Below, one piece after another: positions 26,960-64,000 of a DNA stretch of 64,000 nucleotides (position 1 is the first letter of the stretch; every line of letters starts with the position of its first letter). A program made the translations under genes and the position numbers. A model generated the notes under the pieces. That model saw nothing but the letters and a program-made list of their open reading frames with translations, made no database searches and had not been told where the DNA came from. The DNA comes from Luscinia megarhynchos (lineage: Eukaryota > Chordata > Aves > Passeriformes > Turdidae), in the NCBI GenBank assembly GCA_034336665.1, contig CM067566.1, forward strand, positions 26,814,330 through 26,878,329. The letters are read 5' to 3'.

Positions 26960-28204
26960 TCTACATAAAGAGGCTATAAATACTGTATATGCCTTATATT
27001 CATGGTTCCCAGCATTTGACATTATAATAAGTACAAACAAAAAAATACTTATAAAAATACAAAATGAACTCAGTAGAAATAGCTTTACATTTTAAAATCT
27101 TGTAGTCCTCATTGTGTCTATCAATAGAGTTCTGGGGCTACAAGAGCAAAGGTAAGAAGTTGTCCAACAATTAGGCACAATTTCATCACTCGGAGAAGAT
27201 CGGAGCTGCCATGAAACCAGTCACGGATTCCCAAGGCTACATAAACTGACATCTCTGCCACGGCAAACAGACTTTGAGTTCTCAAAGTGAAAGACTCAGA
27301 CCTCATCTGAGGGAGGGGGAATGAGATGAGAAGGCAGGGTGCCCTCAGGATGCCCCACCAGAACCACAGTGCTTCCTGTGGTCCTAGAGTAAATGGCATT
27401 GCCTTTTCTACCTGTTGCAGAGGCTGCCCAAGTGGTGATCTGGGGAGGGGAGTATTTTCTGCAGCAGTTTCAGGCAGCTCAGAGGCAGGTAGGCATCTGG
27501 CATGAGTGAGGGTGCTGGGGATGGAAGGGGAGCAGAGCCATCCTCAGAGGCCAGGCATGGCCCTGCTATTTGAGTCCCACCACTTGGCTCAATGCTCTGC
27601 CTTCTCCCTGCTAACCAACTTCACTGAGAAAACGCAACTCATGAGAACTTTTACAGCAGCCTTTTTCCTCTGCCAAGGACAGAGACCATCACCCACACCT
27701 ATATTTAGCCCAGCCTATGTTTAGTCTCAGGCCATCACAGTGCCAGAGCCTTGAGCTGGAGGTTCCTCTTTTTGTTTGTGAAGGTACAAGCAAGGAAAAA
27801 CTCTGAGAAACAAGAAGCCAGTGTCATGCTGTTTCCTTCCTGGAGTCCAGCCACAAGGGGAAAAACAAACCAAAAAAAAAAAAAAGCCCCACAAAAGCAG
27901 GGATGTGCCATTATTTCGTACAAGTAGAAACAGTTCAGTGGAATGCCGTGATGCTGCCTGCATCAGACAGATGCTCGACATCCCCAGGCTCAGCCTCCGC
28001 CATGGGGCTGGCACAACCCACACAGGGCCAGCACTCGGCACCCTCAGGCACCAGCGTCTCCGCAGGAAAGAAGCCCAGCCTGGCACGGCGCAGTACTGCT
28101 GCCTCAGGAAAAATCAGTGTCTTTTGCCAGAGCCACCTGTCGGCGCGCCAGGAGCCCGCACGGCAGCAGCCGGGCAGCGCAGGCCCGCCCGCGGCGGCGC
28201 GGCC

Positions 28205-57183
<28,979 letters not shown>

Positions 57184-57620
57184 CCCGCGGCCGCCGGGGC
57201 TGCGGGGCGAGCCTCTGCCCGACGGCACCGCGCCGAGCCGAGCCGAGCCGAGCCGAGCCGAGCCGAGTCCAGCCGAGCCGAGCCGAGCCGAGCCGAGCCG
57301 AGCCGGGCCGAGCCGAGCCGGGCCGAGCCGAGCCGAGCCGAGCCGAGCCGAGCCGAGTCCCGTCGCTCCGCACAGCCCGCACAGCCCGCACTGCCCGGCG
57401 GGGATGCGGGACCCCGGCGAGCGGCGCCGCCCCTCTTGTGCCCGGGGCGGGGCCCGGGACCGATTCCCCGCCCTCCCGGCATCATCTCCCTCCCTCCCAG
57501 CACCATCCCCCGCCCTCCCGGCACCACCCCGTCCCCCTCCCGGCACCTCCCCGTCCCCCATCCCGGCCCCATCCCGCCGGGATGCTCCCCTTCGGTCGGG
57601 CGCCGGGAGCTGTCCCTCTT
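57184..57620 (-). promoter_or_regulatory. KDR: KDR promoter and 5' UTR region (CpG-rich, no placed TATA box)
   Basis: GC-dense sequence directly upstream of the start codon with many CpGs and a GC-box-like GGGGCGGGGC near 57442. Mammalian KDR promoters are TATA-less and driven by Sp1-type sites, so this fits. The transcription start cannot be fixed from sequence alone. Confidence -1.
57232..57357. repeat. GCCGA pentanucleotide array in the KDR 5' leader
   Basis: About 25 units of GCCGA (TCGGC on the gene strand) over 126 bp, with a few interruptions (GTCCA, GGGCC). It starts 49 bp upstream of the KDR ATG, so it probably lies in the 5' UTR or core promoter. Its length is likely variable and hard to sequence. 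Confidence -1.
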
Positions 57621-57739
57621 CCCTGTTCGGCGGCAGAAGAGCCTCAGCTATAAAATTCAGGGTCGTCTGGCGCTTCGTTGTGCCTTTTTGGGGTTTCTTT
57701 AAATCCCCCCAGCAGCAAAGATGCCGAAGGCCAGCCATA

Positions 57740-60700
57740 TGAGACGCTGCCAGTGAGACACAGCCATGCTCCTGCTGGCAGCGCCTGTACCTGAAGTGTC
57801 TGGCAGCATCAGTGCTGAGTTTACAAGGTGGAGTCCCCTAACCCTGCAGCATGAACCCAACCATCCCAGCTGGCCACACTGATGGGATCCAGCAAGAGCC
57901 TGCCCTTCCCACCCGCCAGCATTCACACCCTGCTCTCCGTGGGATGCTCCCCATGGCAGTAGCCATTGCCCTCTCACACCGGGTGTTGGATATTTTTAAC
58001 AAAAATGAACCCCTCCCCCTCAACCAGAACTATATATTTTAATCCAAATTATTATCTAGTGACTGCTGAAGAGAAGTTTGTGAGGTAGTCCTTTGGGAAG
58101 AATAAACACACTGTGATCATTAATGGGTTATCCACACACGCACCATGTGCAGCCTCTGGGGGAGACAGATCAGTAAAGGGAGGTGTGTAGATAAACAGGT
58201 AGATAATCAGATAGAAACACACAGCTCTGTACATAACTCTGCATGCACATACATATGTGTACCTCTACATGCTACCTGTTCCTCTTTCCCTGCAAATCTG
58301 AGTGGGAGCTTGTCCACAAATGACTAAGTTAATGAAGCAGTGGTTTCATTTTGCATGCCATGCAATTCCAGCTGTTTTACTGTACTGGGGAAAGAGTGTA
58401 ATTTCCTTTGAAATTACACCCCTGTTGCTCACAGAAAGATAGAGGGAATGGGAGAAGCCAAAGTTTTCCTAGAGATCAAATAAAATCCATGAAAAGTCAA
58501 ATAAGACTCATGTGATTCAAGTGGCAGCAAATCAGCACCATGCAAATAAAAACTGCACTTGTTATTCTTATGATCTCCTAAACCAGAATATTGGCAGCCC
58601 CCATCTCCATCATACTGATGGTCAGGTCCTTGATATTGCTGAGTGATTTGGGGAACTCTGTCAGTGAGTTCAACTACTGACCTTGCTGAAACTAGGCTGC
58701 ATGGAAGGTTTCTGTGCCAGTGACAGATGCTTAGTGAAAACCAAAGGTTCCTACTGCTTAAAAAGCCATTTGGAAACTTTATTTGTGGTGATGCTGGTTT
58801 TCTTCGGTTTGAGTACAAAGAGAAATCATTTGATACAGGTTGGATGACCTGCAAGAAGTTTGCCTCAAAAGCAGTTTAGGTAGTCAACAAAGGAAATTAA
58901 ATTATAGGGGTAAGTTAAAAACTATTCGCATGAAATTGTTACAGGATCCATAGAAAACAGTAAAATCACTAGCAGCTCACTTTAGTGTTTTCTGCATTCC
59001 TACTTGAGCTTCCAAAATGCAGCTGTAGAAAATACGGCCCAATATTGATTTTAACAAGTGACTTTTCTGAAGTTTAGTCAGATGATGTGCAGCTCCAGCT
59101 TACTGCAACACCACTTGGGCTCAGTTTTCATGTACAGTCATTGCTATTAAGTGTGTGGTTTGGAAGGGGGGGCTGATACCATTGTTGAAAATTATTGTGG
59201 TGCCTGAGCTTTATGGAAACAAATACCTACTGTTTGCCCTGGGCACACATAAGCCAAGAGAGATGAATGCTAGCCCTCTACAGGCCCTTTGGCATTTGCC
59301 ATGTCCCCTGCCTCCTTCTCCCTGAGAGAGGGGAATTCAAGAGAGGGGCTGACCCTTCAAACACAAACCTGGTGAGTGCACACATCAGACTGAGCAGCTG
59401 GCAGCAAGGAGCTTGCTTGTTGTGACTGTAGCTCATCCACAGGGAACTCTACATTTCAAATGCACAAATTGGTTTTATCTCCCTGAGTGATCCCAGTGAG
59501 GTCTCAGTTTTTACACTGTGTTTCCTAAATGGGACACATCCTTCAGCACTTTGTCTGGCTCAGTGTAATCTTGGTAACTAGAATAATTCTGCAGGAACTG
59601 CTGCTTCAGTGCATGAATTGCCATCCCTGGAGTACCAAAGACATTTGTGGCACCAAAGAGAACAAGAAGGTGACTTCTTTGAATGGAGCCCTAACCCTGT
59701 AAACATTTAAGCACAAAAGTGACTTTATTCAAAAAGAGTCATTCAACAGATACAGGACTTTTCATCCAATTCATATTCCTTCTATGGTGTTGGTGAGGCT
59801 AACCCTTTAGGAAGATCAAATAAAAATTAGAGCCAAGTGTCACCAAAAATGGTAGATGTTTGGGGAAAGCGGGAATTGAAAAAGATGTGAGGTGACTTTA
59901 CATGATGTATGATGTCATATGTACTTTGCTAAACTGATTTTTCTTTTTCCAGCTTCAGTGGGGCTTTTGCAAGTGGATTTTCTCTGGAATATGCCATGGG
60001 GAACCTCTGAGAGAAAACTCACCCAGAGCACAGAAGAAGATCCAAGTGAAAGATTCATGTAAATGTATTGCTGCTGTGATAGCTTTGGAACACAGATGTC
60101 TAGTTACAAAATCAAAACCCCAGTGGCTTAAGGGATGGCAGCTTTTTCATCCAGCCTTTTAGGCTGTGATCTCTGCACAGCCTTTGTGTCATGTAGAGTA
60201 TCTAGTGTAGTCCCAACTGCACCAGAGACTATCACTGCTGAACCACAGGGATCTAGTGAGAAAAGCCAAACATATTAATGTAGTTCAGAGACTACAGGAT
60301 GGGATTTCCTCCCTCTCCAGAGACAGTGTGAATATGGAAAACTTCCTGGGGTCCAAATCCAGCCTGCAAGGGCTTCTAAAGATCTTCCACCCTCTGTCTC
60401 AGTATTCTCACCTGCCTCGAATAACAGAAAAACCCATCAGGACTTTTAAAATCTGTCTTACTTCAAAAAAGTGCCTCTGCCTTGGCCAGACAATAACAGC
60501 ACAGAAACATGGGGCCAGGAGGAGCTCCATGAAACTTCAGCCATCCTGCCACACCGAGCAGATCTCAGCTCAGCATGAGACCAGACCCGGGGAGCTGTGG
60601 CAGAACTGGTGGCTGACAGACAGCATGCAGTCAAACCCTGTGCACCACTCCATGCTTCATCAGATTCACTCCCAGTTCACACAGCATCTCCCTGAGCCCC

Positions 60701-63334
60701 TGGGAGAGCAGCTTCCCTTCTGAAATCGGTGTGTTCCCAGTCCCTGGCTCATCCTCCTCCTTCCCTGCAGCCCCTTAGTGCTGCAGCCTGCAAGCTCCTG
60801 TCCATGAGCTGTCCTGGGAATGTCTGAGCAGTGGCAGGGGCACCAAGCCTTGCCTTGGCCAGACAGGGCTGGCCAGCCTTTGCTTGTGCATCTGCTCCTC
60901 TGGTCGCCAGCAGCTCATGGAAAACAAGGCACACAGAAGCAGCAGAGGAACGGGACAAGCCCCTCCCGTCTCCTGCCCGACCTGTCACGACTCCCCCAGG
61001 CTCTCTGGCTCTGCCAGTCCTGCCGAGCAGTCGGGAGAGCAGCAGCAGCCAAGGGCCCTTTGTTTGCTTAATTATTCAAATAACAACCTGGGGGGAGATA
61101 AGGGCTTATGTGATTTCCTGCTCCTGTAGCTCAACAAGTTTGCAAGAGGCCAGCATCCCATGCAGAATACATCTGGGATGAAGCCAGCAGCTGTACCCCC
61201 TCCCGGGCACACCTTGAGCACCTAATGCACGAGTGGGTGCTCCCTTCAGCTCTGTCTACACTGCAGCACTGCAGCAGCCTGCAGCCTTGGCCCCAGTGTG
61301 GCTCCCACCAGGAATGCATCCCCAGCACACTGATGAGGCAGCCGTGGAACTGCATGCGAGATTCTGCTTCAAAAAATGAGATGGCATTCATGTAAATGGC
61401 ATGCAAGATCAGAAATACGTGTACCACAACATACACTTCGTGTGTAGACCCCACAAAACATGTTGGTTTGCAAGGGGCATTGCAAAGGACAAAATCCAAC
61501 CTTCCAGCTAGAAATGAAATCATCATTGTCTCAGGTGAGAACAGATGTGGAAGTAGGAATAAGATGGCATAAACCCACTAATTTTCAGGCAGAGTTGCCT
61601 AAAGGTAGAGGTTTCAATGCTTCTTTTTCAGAGTATGCTAAAAACTTGGATACCTTTACTGGCATCTAGGAATATGTGCATCTACAAACTGGAGGTGTGA
61701 GTTCAGTGTTCATGGACATCCCCAAAGCAGGTTTATTCTGGCTGGGCTGGATGCTGATGGCAACAAAATGGGAGGAGCAGGTTCATTGCAGTCAAGCCCC
61801 AGACTAGTCTAAAGTGCCTTGGATATGTCTCTCTACTCCTAGGCATGTAATTATGGTTCAAGGCATGTGGAATTTTAGGGACACACCTCTGAAAAACTAA
61901 TTTTATTTCATTGTTTATTTACTTGATCCTGTTGTATCCTAAAACTGCATAATTACTCCTGCCAAGACAACAGGGTCCTACACACCCTTCATTCAAGGAT
62001 TTGTTCGGGTTTTTTTACGCTATCTAGTTGTTTTTTCCCACCAAACTCTTTGCAAGGCAAGGGCTTTGTGGAGAAGGGACAAATGCCTTTCTTGTTTATG
62101 TGGCTGAAGTCTATGGATCCTCTGTTGCTTGCAGCAGGAAGCAGTTCTGAAGCATCACATTGTGAGCAGGAAGCAGAGGGTGTCTGGGGCCCCTGGTCAG
62201 TTTGGCTAATGGATGGGCAACTGGTGACAGGGATAAGCTACAGATTCTTACACAGAAGAGGCATGAAATAGTTTTTTTCTTTGTTGTTTTGGGTTTTTTT
62301 CGTTCTTTTTTTCCCCCTTAACTTTTCTTTTTCCTTTTCGGGGCTCACAGTTGAAAGTCTCTGAAAAAAGTCTCAAAGCCTAGGTTGAAAAACTGCTGGA
62401 GAAGGACAAAATCTTTTTTTCTATTAGTTGCCTGCTACAGCATGCTTTCACTGCATCCCTTCCTGTGAAGAGATTTGCATTCACAAGAGTATCCTCACCT
62501 CCATGCTGCAGGAATGGAAAGCAGCATCCTTAGGCACTTTGTCCAAATGGCTGTGTTTTTATGTGAATTCCCTTAATATTCACTGAAGGGAAACAAGGGA
62601 GCAAGTGTCACACTACTCACAGAGGAGGTCCTGGAGCAAAGACTTGGATTCTGGACCATGTGCCTGCAAATATGGAAGGAGTTTGTTTGATGTGGAACAG
62701 CACCATCAGGAAACCTGAAATGGCCACCTGTCATGGCATGGTGTCTGAGGATTTCTTGTGACACAAAGCCAGGCCTCCCACAGCTGAATTTCCATGGTAG
62801 TAGAAGACTACCTTTGGGAAACAATCTCCCACAGATATATGTTACTGGGCTTTTTTATGAAATAGAGAAAAATTATGAGTGTATCTGGCAGGGAACCAGC
62901 CAATCCAACATATTCTTACAAGTCATTATTGTGTTGGGGTAGAAGCAATGCACCCCAGCTCCCAGGCTGTTTGTGTGTCACATACTGCATAAGGAAATAT
63001 CTGAAGGGTTCTGTGTTGTTTGTAGCACTTTTCTGCTATGGAGATGCCTCAGTGTGTGCTAAGGGTTTTGTCATGCTGCAGTCTTTCAGTAGTGAGCACT
63101 CTAATCAGATGTCTCTCCTACACCTTAGCACTTCTTAAATGAAATAAATATGGACCTAATATCTTAGAGACATTTAACCACTGCCATGTTTGCTTGAAAC
63201 TGGCAGAAGTTAAAAAATTATGAGTCAAGTAGATACGAAAAGTAAACAGACAGACATCAAATGTGACAGCATTAAGAGTTGAAACTGGAGGAAACTCAAA
63301 GGAGAACAAAAGGCTGTCAGGAATTGTGGAAACT
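57740..63334. other. Intergenic DNA upstream of KDR, no gene seen
   Basis: Open frames up to 155 codons (60256-60723, plus) carry no known domain. SRD5A3 is expected on this side in other vertebrates, but none of its exons is recognisable here. Confidence -1.
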
Positions 63335-63560
63335 CAGCTTTCAAGGAAAGGCTGACAGATCTGAGGCTGTTCAATCTTGAAGAAGAGGAGACCAGACAGA
63401 CAGGCATGATAACAACCTTCCAGTGGGGACAGGCTGGAGCTCCCTGATCAATTATCCTTATAGTCACCAGAGGTGAAAGAGGAAATAATCAGTCTCATTT
63501 TCTGGACAGAAGATTTATCTCAGATAGTAGGGCACATTTTCTGATTTTCAGGGCAGTTAA
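63335..63560 (+). mobile_element. CR1-like LINE 3' fragment
   Basis: AAGGAAAGGCTGACAGATCT, GAGGCTGTTCAATCTTGAAG and AAGAGGAGACCAGACAG match the start of the CR1 3' region (compare the copy at 3868). Divergence is high after about 63420. Confidence -1.
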
Positions 63561-64000
63561 CTGAATAAGGTGGTCTGGAGAGTCTGTGACTGACATCAGT
63601 TGAGGTATTTCAGATCAGGTCTGTCAGGTCTTTGTAAGGGATGAAATTTAATTCTAATTTACAATTGAAGATGGTATTAGATAGTTCTTCTCAGGTTTAT
63701 TCAAGTCACATGTATTCCTAATTAATAGGAATACAATTTGTGGTTTCCCATTCTTTAATAAAACAGCCCAAAATTAAGTACTTCTTTATTGGGTCAAGTG
63801 TAATATTTCATCCAGCCTACAAAAACATTCCTTTTCAGCTAGAAGAACTAATCTGAACAGTTTGAGTGATACCTTTTCTACACCTTTTTCTTGGAAGGTA
63901 TCTTGAAGTGACTGAATTTCCTGTCATTTTTTGTGTGTTCAATAACTCAACTGAAAAAATTCCAAACCCACCCAACCTCCAAACCATTATTGACATCGCC
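63561..64000. other. Intergenic DNA at the window edge
   Basis: AT-rich, no gene or repeat assigned. Confidence -1.

Larger units (their letters stand above)
26640..28204 (-). other. KDR: Presumed KDR 3' UTR
   Basis: Sequence after the stop codon changes from very GC-rich (27.96-28.20 kb) to AT-rich (26.64-27.1 kb), as is usual toward the end of a 3' UTR. Length of about 1.5 kb would match the mammalian KDR 3' UTR. The end is inferred from a polyadenylation signal only. Confidence -1.

Noticed and set aside
60256..60723. 155-codon plus-strand frame upstream of KDR
   Set aside because: No domain or motif recognised and no match to SRD5A3, the expected neighbour.

Overview
The window looks like avian genomic DNA. 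It has one large vertebrate gene with 30 small exons in GT-AG introns, on a background of moderate AT content. Around it are many remnants of CR1 LINEs, the main retrotransposon of birds and other reptiles, whose 3' ends close with the typical TTCTGTGATTCTATGATT-like sequence. The encoded protein and the compact introns fit a bird, perhaps a neoavian or passerine, but I cannot name a species.

The gene is KDR (VEGFR2/FLK1), the main receptor tyrosine kinase for VEGF-A. It lies on the minus strand, with its start codon at 57183 and stop codon at 28205, so the coding part spans about 29 kb. All 30 coding exons can be placed. They give a receptor of 1330 residues: signal peptide, seven immunoglobulin-like domains, one membrane helix (exon 16), a split tyrosine kinase domain and a phosphotyrosine tail. 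Every splice site I placed is GT-AG and every phase agrees, with one exception. Exon 11 carries one extra base in an AAAGGG run, which breaks the frame and would stop the protein after residue 485. This is most likely an assembly error, but it needs checking.

Layout: 1-26.6 kb is intergenic (downstream of KDR, the side where KIT lies in other vertebrates). It has several CR1 fragments, a CCAA tetranucleotide array and no convincing gene. About 26.64-28.2 kb is the presumed KDR 3' UTR. 28.2-57.2 kb is the KDR coding body, with a 398-base pure purine tract in intron 29, a GT repeat in intron 19, and LINE-like remnants in introns 20 and 27. 56.55-57.65 kb is a CpG-rich promoter and first-exon region with a 126-bp GCCGA pentamer array just upstream of the start codon. 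57.75-64 kb is intergenic upstream sequence (the SRD5A3 side in other vertebrates) with one CR1 fragment near its end.

I found no CRISPR array, rRNA or tRNA gene, intact mobile element or new multigene system. The points most worth checking are the exon 11 frame break, the promoter pentamer array that stays open in frame with the receptor, the homopurine tract, and sequence changes at receptor signalling tyrosines.
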